A DNA stretch of 16,903 nucleotides from SIAJ01 sp036266155. GTDB taxonomy: Bacteria; Planctomycetota; Planctomycetia; Gemmatales; Gemmataceae. The translations under genes and the position numbers were made by a program. The notes under the pieces were generated by a model. The model made no database searches, was not told where the DNA came from, and worked only from the letters and a program-made list of their open reading frames with translations. The stretch spans positions 1 to 16,903 of the forward strand of contig DATANR010000397.1 of assembly GCA_036266155.1 (NCBI GenBank). The letters are read 5' to 3'. Below, one piece after another: positions 6,564-15,096 of this stretch (its first letter is position 1; the number at the start of each line of letters is the position of its first letter).

Positions 6564-6589
6564 GCTCGGACCGGAGGCCCGGGTATCAT
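6562..6589 (+). promoter_or_regulatory. Possible proximal promoter for the 6636 gene
   Basis: TATCAT at 6584-6589 matches TATAAT at five of six positions. TTGCTC at 6562-6567 is a weak -35 with a 16-base spacer. The resulting leader to ATG 6636 would be about 40 bases, a more usual length than from the distal candidate. Confidence 0.3.
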
Positions 6590-6635
6590 AGTGGGATATT
6601 CGGCTCGCAACCGTAACCACTACATTCTACTCGCA

Positions 6636-9600
6636 ATGTGCCGTCCTTCACGCAAGACCGCCCTCATCCTCCATGCGCTGGAAGCCCGCGACGTGCCGTC
6701 GTCCGGCAGTCTCGACACGTCGTTCAGCGGCGACGGGCTGGCGTTTGTCAGCTTCGATCCGGGCGCAATCGACACGTCGGGCGGCCTGACCATCCAAACG
6801 GACAGCAAAATTGTCCTGGCAGGAACGTCCAATGGGTTCTCCAGCAACCCAGCCCCGCTCCTGTCGCGGTTGAAAGCTGACGGGTCGCTCGACAACACGT
6901 TCTCGGGCGACGGGTACTATACGCTACCCGGAACGAAGGGCGGATTCAGTCAGGTCATTCAGCAGCCGGATGGAAAACTAGTCGCCGTCGGTTACGCGGA
7001 CGTGTCCGGCAGCAACAGGCTGCTGATCGCACGGCTGAACACGGATGGCACGCTCGACTCATCGTTCGCGGCCAGTGGCGTCTATTTGGGGACGACTAAT
7101 GGCGAGTTCGGCCGCGCGATCACTTTGGACGCGAACAACGACATCATCATCGGCGGGACTGCGTCTACCGGCGGCTCCGCTTCCAAGTTCCTGATCGCCC
7201 GATTCAACCCCGATGGCACTCTAGACACGGGCTTCAACGGTACCGGTGAGCAAAAAGTCGACCTCGGGCCGACGGATGCTACCGCCGTCAGCGTGATTGT
7301 TCAGACCGACGGCAAGGTCGTGGGCGCCGGCTATTCGTCCTCGAGCGGCGGCAACTTCTCGTTCGCGGTCGTGCGTTGCAACACCAATGGCACTTTGGAC
7401 ACCGGGTTTGACGGCGACGGGATCGCGCGAACCGCGCCCCCTGGTACACAGTTCGAGGGCATCAGCCAGATCGTCCAACTGCCAAACGGTCAGCTTATGG
7501 CCGCTGGCAATGTCTACCTGTCGAACAGGGTGACTCCAACGTTGCTGCGGTACAACACCGACGGCAGCCTCGACACCAACTTCGGCGGTGTCGGCTACCT
7601 CTACACCGCCATGAACAACGATGCGAGCATTGGAGGCATTGCTCTGGAAGCGGACGGACGGGTCGTCGCCGGCGGCGTCGTCGGCATCCCGGGCGGTAGT
7701 AAGTCGATCCTCATGCGGTACAACACGGACGGTTCGCTCGACACGACGTTTGGGGCGGGAACGACGACTTACTCTCCCGGCATCGTTCTCACCGACATGG
7801 CACCAAGCGACAACGATGGCTTCGCCGCTGTCGCGGAGCAGTCCAATGGCCGAATTGTGGCGACCGGGACCGCGGGTGGCGGGTCCATCAGAAGTATCGG
7901 TGTGGCCCGATACCTGAACTACGAGCCGACGGCGTTCCCCGACAGTTACGTTACCGATCAGGACGTCGAACTCGTTGTGGACGCTCCCGGGGTCCTGGGG
8001 AACGACACTGTTGTTGGCATTAATCCCCAGGCCGTCCTCGTGCAAGGCCCGGCCCATGCCAATAGCTTCTCGTTGAACGCGGACGGCTCATTCGATTACG
8101 TCCCCGCCCCTCTCTATCACGGCAGCGACTCGTTCACCTACAAGATCGCGAACACCGTTACGTCGAGCAACGCGGTTACCGTGTCGTTGACCGTCAATTA
8201 CGTGAACCATGCGCCGATGGCCAAGGATGATTCATTCCAGTACCAGTACCTGTCGCCGCTGTTGGTTGCATTCGCCCAAGGAGTTCTGAGCAACGATACC
8301 GATAGTGACGGCGACACCCTGCATGCCGTTCTGGTGACGCCGCCAGCCGCGGGCAATCTGACCCTGAACGACGACGGGTCGTTCACATTCAGCTACCCCG
8401 ACGGGCTGAATCAGGCCTTGTCGTTCACCTACAAGGCGACCGATGGTACCTTAGCAAGTCAACCGGCGACGGTCACTTTGACGCGGTCGCCGAACACCGC
8501 ACCGGTTGCACAAGACGAGGCGTATACCTTACCCGACAGTGGGATCTTTACCGTCCCTGCTAACGGAGTGTTGGCCAACGATTCGGATGCTGACGGCCAA
8601 CCGCTCACGGCTGTCCTGGTGACTCCGCCGGCCGTCGGCGCTTTCTCGTTCAACACGGACGGATCATTCTCGTACACCGCGCCGCCCGATCTCGCGGGGT
8701 CCGTCTCGTTTACCTATCGGGCGAACGACGGGATTGATTCGGGCAACTTGGCGACGGTCACCCTGACGCGCGAGAACCGCGTCTTCGTGGCCGGCACGAA
8801 TCTGAACATCGTCGGCAGCGCGGGTCGAGACTCCGTCCGCTTGACCGCCACCAAAACCGGCATTGCGATCGACACCATGACGCCGCAAGGAGTCACGCAT
8901 CAGCTCGTGCCCACGCCGGCCGGTCAGAAGCACTTCGCCGGAGTCTACCTTGCCCTTGGCGCCGGCGATGATCGACTCGATACAAGTCCCCTGACGATTC
9001 CGATCACCGTCGTCGGCGGGGCTGGCAGCGACGTGATCCGAACGGGTGCCGGCAATGACGTGATCTTCGGCGACCAGACTGACGGAAGCGGCACCGGCGA
9101 TGACTTTATCGACGTCGGAGCTGGCAAGGACTCCGTCACCGCCGGCAACGGCCAGAACCAAATCTTCGGCGGCAATGGCGACGACGTCGTCGTGGCCGGC
9201 ACCGGCGGCAGCTACATCGACGCGGGCGCTGGCAATGACTCGGTGACCGTGGCCGGCGGCGCGAACTGGATCCTGGGCGGGGCCGGCAACGACGTCATCG
9301 TTGGCGGGAGCGGCAATGACCTGTTGGATGGAGGCAAGGGCAACGACTTGCTCGTCGGCGGCCTTGGCGCCGATCAGGTATTTGGCGGCAGCGGCAACGA
9401 CTTGCTGTTCGACGGTAACGTGGCCCTCGCGAACCCCGGCACCGACACTATGCGGGCCATTCTGACAGCCTACAAGTCAAAAAGCCCAACGGTTCTGAAG
9501 AACATCTCGTCGCGGCTGGCGGTCACGTCAGATACGGCGAACGCGGACAGCCTGACCGGCGGGACCGGGACCGATTGGTTCTGGAGCGCCGACGGTCTGG

Positions 9601-9647
9601 ACGTGCTGGACGTCAAATCGAATGAGCCGAAGAACGCGGTGAGCTAG
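6636..9647 (+). CDS. Giant surface/secreted protein: delta-60 repeats, three cadherin-like domains, RTX repeats
   Basis: This is 1003 residues from ATG 6636, chosen because it places the basic tag and HALEARDVPS at residues 1-22, as in the two tagged neighbours; a GTG at 6591 is in frame but leaves the tag internal. Residues about 22-430 hold seven delta-60-type units ending in variants of G(S/T)LDT.F.GDG, an extracellular repeat predicted to form a propeller. Three cadherin-like/VCBS-like domains (nt about 7927-8775) follow the pattern D.Y....(A)PGVL.ND...L.AVLV..P..G...L..DGSF.Y...DSFTY. Nt about 9010-9415 are RTX nonapeptides (GGAGNDVI, GGSGNDLL), which bind calcium in a beta-roll. The end has SLTGGTGTDWFW, a tail I associate with planctomycete RTX proteins. 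An adhesin or surface-layer role is inferred. Confidence 0.88.
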   Translation: MCRPSRKTALILHALEARDVPSSGSLDTSFSGDGLAFVSFDPGAIDTSGGLTIQTDSKIVLAGTSNGFSSNPAPLLSRLKADGSLDNTFSGDGYYTLPGTKGGFSQVIQQPDGKLVAVGYADVSGSNRLLIARLNTDGTLDSSFAASGVYLGTTNGEFGRAITLDANNDIIIGGTASTGGSASKFLIARFNPDGTLDTGFNGTGEQKVDLGPTDATAVSVIVQTDGKVVGAGYSSSSGGNFSFAVVRCNTNGTLDTGFDGDGIARTAPPGTQFEGISQIVQLPNGQLMAAGNVYLSNRVTPTLLRYNTDGSLDTNFGGVGYLYTAMNNDASIGGIALEADGRVVAGGVVGIPGGSKSILMRYNTDGSLDTTFGAGTTTYSPGIVLTDMAPSDNDGFAAVAEQSNGRIVATGTAGGGSIRSIGVARYLNYEPTAFPDSYVTDQDVELVVDAPGVLGNDTVVGINPQAVLVQGPAHANSFSLNADGSFDYVPAPLYHGSDSFTYKIANTVTSSNAVTVSLTVNYVNHAPMAKDDSFQYQYLSPLLVAFAQGVLSNDTDSDGDTLHAVLVTPPAAGNLTLNDDGSFTFSYPDGLNQALSFTYKATDGTLASQPATVTLTRSPNTAPVAQDEAYTLPDSGIFTVPANGVLANDSDADGQPLTAVLVTPPAVGAFSFNTDGSFSYTAPPDLAGSVSFTYRANDGIDSGNLATVTLTRENRVFVAGTNLNIVGSAGRDSVRLTATKTGIAIDTMTPQGVTHQLVPTPAGQKHFAGVYLALGAGDDRLDTSPLTIPITVVGGAGSDVIRTGAGNDVIFGDQTDGSGTGDDFIDVGAGKDSVTAGNGQNQIFGGNGDDVVVAGTGGSYIDAGAGNDSVTVAGGANWILGGAGNDVIVGGSGNDLLDGGKGNDLLVGGLGADQVFGGSGNDLLFDGNVALANPGTDTMRAILTAYKSKSPTVLKNISSRLAVTSDTANADSLTGGTGTDWFWSADGLDVLDVKSNEPKNAVS
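9010..9415 (+). repeat. RTX calcium-binding nonapeptide array
   Basis: Within the 6636-9647 protein, GG.G.D.(I/L/V) units recur about every nine or eighteen residues, for example GGAGSDVI, GAGNDVIFGD, GGNGDDVV, GAGNDSV, GGSGNDLL and GGSGNDLLFD. This is the hemolysin-type calcium-binding beta-roll. Confidence 0.85.
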
Positions 9648-9650
9648 GGC

Positions 9651-9675
9651 GGGAGGCAAGGGCACGCTGCCTCCC
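9651..9675. terminator. Bidirectional terminator-like hairpin between convergent genes
   Basis: GGGAGGCA (9651-9658) and TGCCTCCC (9668-9675) form a perfect 8-bp GC-rich stem with a nine-base loop. It starts four bases after the TAG of the + gene and ends eight bases before the stop of the - gene. There is no T-run, so it may be a factor-assisted or non-canonical terminator serving both strands. Confidence 0.55.
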
Positions 9676-9682
9676 ATGCCCG

Positions 9683-10042
9683 TCACCGCGTCACTTTGAA
9701 GTCCGCTGATGCTACGCGGGCTTTAGGAGCGAGCTCCTTGGCTTTCCGCGCCTGTTCCGCCAGGCGTTGATTGGCTTCGTCGAGCAGTTGTCGTTCCTGG
9801 TTTTCCAGGTCGCGCCGTTGGTCGCGCAGTTCCCGCTCTTGTCGCTCCAGGTCCTTGCGCTTGGCGCGATTCTCTTCCACCTTGGCGAACAGTTCGTCAA
9901 CCGTCGCCGCCGGAGCAGGTTTGTCACCTTCGCTTGACGAAAAGCGCCCGACGTAGCGATGAACGGCCATTTCGCCGCCAACGACGACGAGCATGCACGT
10001 CAAGAAAGCGAGACTGACTTTCAGAATGCGCCGAGTTCCCAT
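9683..10042 (-). CDS. Small membrane-anchored coiled-coil protein
   Basis: This is 119 residues from ATG 10042, with AGGAGA seven bases upstream on the minus strand; the ATG at 10111 in the same frame lacks a ribosome site and adds an unstructured leader. Residues about 6-26 are one membrane segment (VSLAFLTCMLVVVGG) after a basic GTRR start, consistent with an N-in anchor or uncleaved signal. Residues about 46-106 are a charged heptad region rich in Arg, Glu, Gln and Asp (KDLERQERELRDQRRDLENQ), a strong coiled coil. The last part is basic. It converges with the giant + strand gene and may pair with a cell-envelope complex. The family is not recognised. Confidence 0.75.
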   Translation of the reverse strand: MGTRRILKVSLAFLTCMLVVVGGEMAVHRYVGRFSSSEGDKPAPAATVDELFAKVEENRAKRKDLERQERELRDQRRDLENQERQLLDEANQRLAEQARKAKELAPKARVASADFKVTR

Positions 10043-10157
10043 GGCAGCTTCTCCTGGATGAAACGAGCGGCATGGTAACGCGGCGACAGTCGAATCGTCA
10101 AGCGAAGACATGCCTCGCCCGTTCAGTCGCTCAGTCGCTCAACTTCTCAATTCCCTT

Positions 10158-10367
10158 CTACTCATCGGGAGGAGGCGTCGGACTTGTCGGCAGTTGCGGC
10201 ACCACGGGATGGTCGCAGCAGATCGGCCATTCGAGCCTAACAAACCACTTCATCTCATCTTTGGTGATTGAGAATTCGCTTCCACAGCGCAGGCAGCGGA
10301 AGCTGGTGCATTTGATCGGTGAGTCGTCGGCACTCAACTTTGCAGTCCAAATCCGAGAATATGGCAT
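10158..10367 (-). CDS. Cys-rich mini-protein, zinc-ribbon-like
   Basis: This is 69 residues from ATG 10367, without a visible ribosome site. It has C25-x2-C28 within FRCLRCGSEFSIT, then C50-C51-x-H53 within WPICCDHP, a plausible four-ligand zinc site, plus an extra C20. The tail is Pro-rich (PTSPTPPPDE). The aromatic and Lys/Glu content of the middle (KDEMKWFVRLEW) looks like real protein, whereas the other frame across the region gives an Arg-rich product. It lies 75 bases downstream of the 501-residue gene and 115 bases upstream of the coiled-coil gene on the same strand. Function unknown. Confidence 0.55.
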   Translation of the reverse strand: MPYSRIWTAKLSADDSPIKCTSFRCLRCGSEFSITKDEMKWFVRLEWPICCDHPVVPQLPTSPTPPPDE

Positions 10368-10442
10368 GAGATAAACGGGAATCGAGCCGGCGACCCGCCA
10401 CGGAAAAGGTCTGAATTGGCAACGAGCCGACGCGTCGCCGCA

Positions 10443-11948
10443 TCAAATCTCATTGGCCTTGAAGTCGCCGGATGTCCCGATGAAGAAGTCGTCGCTGCCG
10501 GACGTGGTCGGCAGTTTGGTCCCGCTGACCCGCAACACGCCGATGACCTGGGCCACGATGCCGAATTGATCCGTGCCGCCGACGGTGCCGATGGCCTGGC
10601 CGCGAATGGTGACTTTCCCAATCTTCGACACGATGGCCGAATTGCCGCCGACGATCGCGGCATCGTCGGCATCGCCGAAGTCGGCGTTGGTCGCGAGGGC
10701 GCCCGCTACCAAACTCGACGCGACCCAGTCGCCGCCGACCGAGACCGAGCCGACCTGGGCATCGGCGTTGACGCCACCGCCCGTGGGATCGTAGCCCGCC
10801 AGGATCTGGGCGTACTCGACACGGCCCCTGACGTTGAGTTTGCCAAGGGCCAGGTCCGTCTTGGTTTGCACGGCCTTGCCGCGGGCGGAGATGTACACGG
10901 GGTTCGTGAAATTGCCGATGATGTTGCCGATGTTCGCGCTGCCAATGTCGTCGACCACGCGAATGGCGCCGTTGTCGCCGAAGGTGCCGATGGTGAAATC
11001 AAAACCGGCGAGCAACGACCCGCGGATGGTCAGCGAGCCGATGCGCTTCGCTTCGACGTAGCCCGAATTATGCAAGTCGTTGTCACCGCCCACGCTGCCG
11101 CCGACCACGTTACCGGTGATCTTGAGCGCGGCCAGTGTACCCTTCGCGAAAATCTGTCCGCTGGAGTTGCCGGTGCCGCCCATCAGGTCGCCGCCGATCG
11201 CGACCTTGCCGATGTTGCCGACGACTGTGGCGATTCGCCCCGATTCAAACTGGCCCCCGCCGATCACGCTGCCCTTGATCGTGACATTGCCGATGTCGCT
11301 GTTGGCCCGGATGCTGCCCAGTTGCCCTGCGGTCCCGCCGATCAAGGAACCGCCAAGCGCGATGCGGCCGATGTCGCCGTCGTTGCCGCCCTGCACGTCG
11401 ATGAAAGCGCCCACGATGTCTGTCTTGACGTTGAGCACGCCGAGCTTGCCCTGGATCACCGTGTTCAGGTTGGGCGCCCCGGTGCTGGTGCCGAAGCGGC
11501 CCAGCGAGCGTGCCGTGAGGGTCTTCAGGCCGGGGGTCGTCGTCGTGGCGTCGCCGGCGATGATGCGGCCGAGATCGCCGTCGATGACCACCGAGCGCAA
11601 ATCGATGCCGGTTGCGTCGATCTGGCCAAGGGCGGCAATCCCATCGCCGCCCAGTTTGCCGCGGACTGCCGAGGTCTTGATGCTGAGGCCGTTCGCGCCG
11701 ACGCCGAGACTCGTCAGATTGATCGTTTGCAACTGCTGCGGGCCACCCGAGCCAAATTGGGTGTCGAACGTGAAAATCGTCGCCGCGGTCGCCGCGGTCA
11801 GTCCGGGCTTCTTGAGCGTGAGCTTGACGGTCACGATGTCGCCGTCGAAATCCTGGTAGGCAACCGTCGTCGGGTTGACGAGGGTGGCCGGTGTTTCACG
11901 GGCCTCGAGTACTTCGAGCGCTGGTCGGAAGCGATGTCGCTGGTTCAT
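10443..11948 (-). CDS. Secreted beta-solenoid repeat protein with planctomycete N-terminal tag
   Basis: This is 501 residues from ATG 11948 (purine-rich GAGAGAGAA upstream). An in-frame upstream start at 11966 is possible but would displace the tag. The start MNQRHRFRP then ALEVLEARETPAT is the same kind of tag as in the two other large proteins. A DFDGDIVTV strand follows, and then repeated units of about 25-40 residues of the type IG.(V/L).I.G...GG....(G/S).I.A, for example IGNVTIKGSVIGG, IGKVAIGGDLMGG and IGKVTIRGQAIG. These predict a right-handed beta-solenoid. The C-terminus ends in FGIVAQVIGVLRVSG and a short acidic tail. No enzymatic motif or membrane anchor is seen. It is 34 bases downstream of the 1037-residue gene, so the two are probably one operon. 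Confidence 0.82.
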   Translation of the reverse strand: MNQRHRFRPALEVLEARETPATLVNPTTVAYQDFDGDIVTVKLTLKKPGLTAATAATIFTFDTQFGSGGPQQLQTINLTSLGVGANGLSIKTSAVRGKLGGDGIAALGQIDATGIDLRSVVIDGDLGRIIAGDATTTTPGLKTLTARSLGRFGTSTGAPNLNTVIQGKLGVLNVKTDIVGAFIDVQGGNDGDIGRIALGGSLIGGTAGQLGSIRANSDIGNVTIKGSVIGGGQFESGRIATVVGNIGKVAIGGDLMGGTGNSSGQIFAKGTLAALKITGNVVGGSVGGDNDLHNSGYVEAKRIGSLTIRGSLLAGFDFTIGTFGDNGAIRVVDDIGSANIGNIIGNFTNPVYISARGKAVQTKTDLALGKLNVRGRVEYAQILAGYDPTGGGVNADAQVGSVSVGGDWVASSLVAGALATNADFGDADDAAIVGGNSAIVSKIGKVTIRGQAIGTVGGTDQFGIVAQVIGVLRVSGTKLPTTSGSDDFFIGTSGDFKANEI

Positions 11949-11982
11949 GGTTCTCTCTCTGGGCATAGCCCTGTTCGTGCCG

Positions 11983-14900
11983 TTAGACCTCGATGATCAA
12001 CAAAGGCGTTGCATTGACGGTCGCGTCGTCGAAGCCGCCGCTACGGACGATCACGAGGCCGTCGATCGCGGTGTCACTTTGATTGAGCCCAAAGCCGTTC
12101 GCCGTCGAATCGATGAAGTCGAAATTGCCGTCCTTGTCCTTGTCCGCGCCGATGACGTTGGCGGTGATGTGTTTGATCGACGTCACGGCGTTAGCTGAAG
12201 TGAGTTGGAAGTCACTCGTGTTGGCATCGCCGGCAAAGATCGCGGCGATGCGTTTGGCTTGAACGCCATCAATGCTGCCGGCGGTGCCGGGGGTGACGCC
12301 GCTGCCGGCGAGGCCGACGATCAGGCCGCCCATTTCGTCGGTATTGCCGCCGAAAGCGTTGTCGAAGTTGCCGATGTCGCCGCGTCCGGTGATCTTGACG
12401 TTCTGGATAAGACCGCCGTCGCCGCCCTTGCTCGCGAGGCCGCCGGCGCCGTTGCCGCCGCTGCCGCTGATGATGCTTTGGGCGAAGGTGCGGACTGCGA
12501 CATTGACGTTCTCGATCGCCCCGCCAGCGCCGCCGGCCCCGCCGCCAAAGACGTTGGCATTGCCGCCGTCGCCGGCCTCGAGAAACAGGATGCCGACGGC
12601 GCCGCGCAGATTGTGAATTGCGCCGCCGACGCCGCCGGTGGAGACGCCATTGCCGCCTGAACCGCTGAACACCCCGACATCGCTGCGCGGCGCGGCCAAG
12701 GTGATGCCGTCCATGCTCCCGCCACTGCCGCCGGTGTTGCCCGACTTGCCGCCGCCGCCCGTTCCGATGAAGATCGGCGCCGCGCCTTGCGGGTCGCTGA
12801 CGCTGACTTGATGGAGAGCCCCGCCGTCGCCGCAGGTCACACCAGTGTTGCCATTGCCGCCGCTGCCGGCGAAGACGTCCAGGGCGCCGCCAAATGTGAC
12901 CGTGCCCGCGTTACTGACCGTGACGGACTCGATATCGCCGCCCCGGCCGGAATGGCCCCCGCTCGCGGCATCGCCGCCGCTGCCGGTGGTGACGAAAAAC
13001 CCGCCGGTTTGACCGTTGTTGGTGACGGCGACATGGCGAACCGAACCGCCCGAGCCCGCGTCGCTGGTTCCGGAAGCGACAGTGCCGCCCTTGCCCGAGA
13101 ATACGAAATAAAAGCCTGTTTGGCCGGAACCAACAAGGGTGGCCCGATCGAGACTGCCGCCTGCGCCGCCGCCGGCCGCATTCGAGTCGCCGCCGTCGTT
13201 GCCGAAGATCGCGACACCCTGGGCGATGAGGCTGGTCCCGAGAATGAGTTTCGCGTCGGCCACGTTGCCGGCCGCCCCGCCCGAACCGGATTCGGCGTCG
13301 CCGCCGGCTCCCGACGAGATGAACACGTCGCCCGTGATGCCCGCCGCAATGGTCAAGGCGACACCGCTCAGGTCGCCGCCAACCCCGCCGATTCCATTCG
13401 ACGTGCCATTGCCGGCATCGCCCGCGACGATCGTGAAGTTGTCATTGCCGCCAGTGGCCTGCGCGACCGTCGCGGTGACCTGGGTGACGTCGCCGCCGTC
13501 ACCGCCAAAACCGGAACTGGTCGCGCTGCCGCCCGCTCCGCCCGCGACGATGAGCGACTCGAGCCCGGCCGCATTCAGCTTCACGCCTGAAAGCGCACCG
13601 CCCACACCGCCGTCACCGTTGGACGATGCCGGACCCCCGCGGCCGCCTTCAATGTCCAGCGTACCGGCGATTTGCCGGGTGATCTTCGCGGTGACGCGCG
13701 CCAGTTCGCCGCCGGCGCCGCCGGCGCCATTGTTCGCCGCCGGTCCGCCAGCGCCCGCTAACAAATTGCAGTTGCCAGTCACGGTGGCGAGCGTGAAATT
13801 CGAATCGACCAGTTTCCCGCCGATGCCGGACGCGCCGGCGGCATTGCCGATGCCGCCCGTGCCCGCCAGACATTCGAAATCACCGGCGACCAGGTTGGTC
13901 GACTTGATGTTGATACCGCTCAAGTTGCCGCCGTCGCCGCCGGCAACGACGAGGTTCCCACTGTTGCCACCCGCGCCAGCATGAATCGTCACGTTGCCGT
14001 TGACGGTCTTCACGTTGGCCGTCACCCCCGTCACGGCGCCGCCGTCTCCGCCACCCGCGAGGCCCGTGGTGTTGCCGCCGTTGCCGGCCGTCAGGCTGAT
14101 GTCCTGCGCGATCAGTCCGAGTGTGAACGCGATGTTCGATAGGGGGCCGCCCGCTCCGCCTTTGTGGCCCGTGCTCCCATTGCCAGCTTTGCCCGCCACA
14201 ACGTCGAGTGTGCCTCTGCTCAGCGTGGCATTGATTTTGACGCCATCGATCGCGCCGCCATTGCCGCCCAGGCCGCCGGTGCCATTCGCGCCGGCGCCGG
14301 CCACCAGTTCCGCCCCAAGAGGCATGGCCCCAAACGTGATGCCCTTGATCGAGCCGCCCGCCCCGCCGGTCGGCCCACTGCCGCCGGCGCCGGCGAGAAT
14401 GGACTCGACACCGCGGGCCGCGTTGATGTTGCTGATGGAGCCGCCCGCCGCGCCCGGATTGGGAAAGAACGCGGCAGACAGGGTGTTGAAGTACTTCACA
14501 CCGCCCGCCGCGGTGCCCGTGGCCACCTGAATCGCGCTGCTGGCGTTCGCGATCACCCCAGCGGCTGCTGTGATATTCACGTTCGCGATGGCATTGCCGG
14601 CGCCGAGGTTTTGCAAATCACCCACGACGCTGAGCCCGTCGATCGACGCGTCCAGAATCAGGATCTGGCCGCCGCCCACGGACAGCGCGCCACTGGGCAA
14701 CAAGGCCGTGACGACATCCGCGTCGACCGCGCGCAGGGTGCCGCTGAAACCGTCCGTCACTGCCAAACCGTCGAATTCATCGAAGCTGAAGCCCCCGTCG
14801 TTGTCGTCGTCCTCGAAGAAGGCCATCGCCTGGCCCTTGGCGACGACCGCCAGCGTGACGTCGCCGCCATCGGCCTTGCGATTGAAATTGTTGTCGAGGA

Positions 14901-15096
14901 CGACCTTGTCACCGGTGGCGAGGAATAGCGCGACGTCGGAGCCGGTGGCGTTCGCGGCGTTGGTCTCCGCGGCGGATACCGCGGCATCAGCGCCGCCCGC
15001 ATCCGTCACCGTGAGGTTCACGGGATTGACGAAAAACGTTGCCGGCGTCAGGCGGGTTTCGAGCGCTTCGAACGTGAGTTTGCGATGGCGTTTCAT
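11983..15096 (-). CDS. Giant glycine-rich solenoid protein with two EF-hand loops
   Basis: This is 1037 residues from ATG 15096, with GGAG seven bases upstream on the minus strand. The start MKRHRKLTFEALETRLTPAT is the basic tag. Residues 96-107 fit an EF-hand loop (D96, D98, D100, G101, F103, S104, E107). Residues about 220-960 hold 19 units of about 35-45 residues: a hydrophobic strand, (A/S)G.GG, a Gly/Ser/Asn bulge, then GG.GG.(L/I/V) and a second strand. Near the end, residues 985-996 again fit an EF-hand loop (D985, D987, D989, G990, F992, D996). The last segment, DGLVIVRSGGF...TPLLIIEV, is a C-terminal block I associate with planctomycete secreted proteins. Only three cysteines are scattered through the array. 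A calcium-stabilised extracellular fibre or matrix protein is inferred; no catalytic domain is visible. Confidence 0.85.
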   Translation of the reverse strand: MKRHRKLTFEALETRLTPATFFVNPVNLTVTDAGGADAAVSAAETNAANATGSDVALFLATGDKVVLDNNFNRKADGGDVTLAVVAKGQAMAFFEDDDNDGGFSFDEFDGLAVTDGFSGTLRAVDADVVTALLPSGALSVGGGQILILDASIDGLSVVGDLQNLGAGNAIANVNITAAAGVIANASSAIQVATGTAAGGVKYFNTLSAAFFPNPGAAGGSISNINAARGVESILAGAGGSGPTGGAGGSIKGITFGAMPLGAELVAGAGANGTGGLGGNGGAIDGVKINATLSRGTLDVVAGKAGNGSTGHKGGAGGPLSNIAFTLGLIAQDISLTAGNGGNTTGLAGGGDGGAVTGVTANVKTVNGNVTIHAGAGGNSGNLVVAGGDGGNLSGINIKSTNLVAGDFECLAGTGGIGNAAGASGIGGKLVDSNFTLATVTGNCNLLAGAGGPAANNGAGGAGGELARVTAKITRQIAGTLDIEGGRGGPASSNGDGGVGGALSGVKLNAAGLESLIVAGGAGGSATSSGFGGDGGDVTQVTATVAQATGGNDNFTIVAGDAGNGTSNGIGGVGGDLSGVALTIAAGITGDVFISSGAGGDAESGSGGAAGNVADAKLILGTSLIAQGVAIFGNDGGDSNAAGGGAGGSLDRATLVGSGQTGFYFVFSGKGGTVASGTSDAGSGGSVRHVAVTNNGQTGGFFVTTGSGGDAASGGHSGRGGDIESVTVSNAGTVTFGGALDVFAGSGGNGNTGVTCGDGGALHQVSVSDPQGAAPIFIGTGGGGKSGNTGGSGGSMDGITLAAPRSDVGVFSGSGGNGVSTGGVGGAIHNLRGAVGILFLEAGDGGNANVFGGGAGGAGGAIENVNVAVRTFAQSIISGSGGNGAGGLASKGGDGGLIQNVKITGRGDIGNFDNAFGGNTDEMGGLIVGLAGSGVTPGTAGSIDGVQAKRIAAIFAGDANTSDFQLTSANAVTSIKHITANVIGADKDKDGNFDFIDSTANGFGLNQSDTAIDGLVIVRSGGFDDATVNATPLLIIEV
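12340..14440 (-). repeat. Degenerate tandem array of about 115-bp glycine-rich coding units
   Basis: Within the 1037-residue gene, about 19 diverged units share GGxGG(S/A/P/N/D)(L/I/V) followed by (S/D/T)(G/N)(V/I). On the + strand the DNA shows as repeated GCCGCC/GCCGCCG blocks. Units differ in length and sequence, so this is a protein-level repeat, not a recent exact tandem duplication. Confidence 0.8.

Noticed and set aside
10124..10139. Two tandem copies of CAGTCGCT upstream of the coiled-coil gene
   Set aside because: Two copies of eight bases are too short to support a regulatory claim.
10428..10437. CGACGCGTCG palindrome downstream of the 501-residue gene as an operator or terminator
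   Set aside because: Ten bases with no loop and no T-run; expected by chance in GC-rich DNA.
10416..11996. Long + strand ORF of 526 codons opposite the 501-residue gene
   Set aside because: It mirrors the minus-strand repeat protein, is low in hydrophobic strand pattern and has a His/Arg/Asp/Ala-biased composition. High GC leaves antisense frames open. The minus strand has the tag and clear repeats.
12340..14440. Regularly spaced GC-rich repeats as a CRISPR array
   Set aside because: They are in frame inside a long ORF, diverged from each other and vary in spacing.
12787..14928. Several Ala/Pro-rich + strand ORFs opposite the Gly-rich array
   Set aside because: Gly-Gly codons read backwards give Pro/Ala runs; they follow the repeat period and have no independent motif or start signal.
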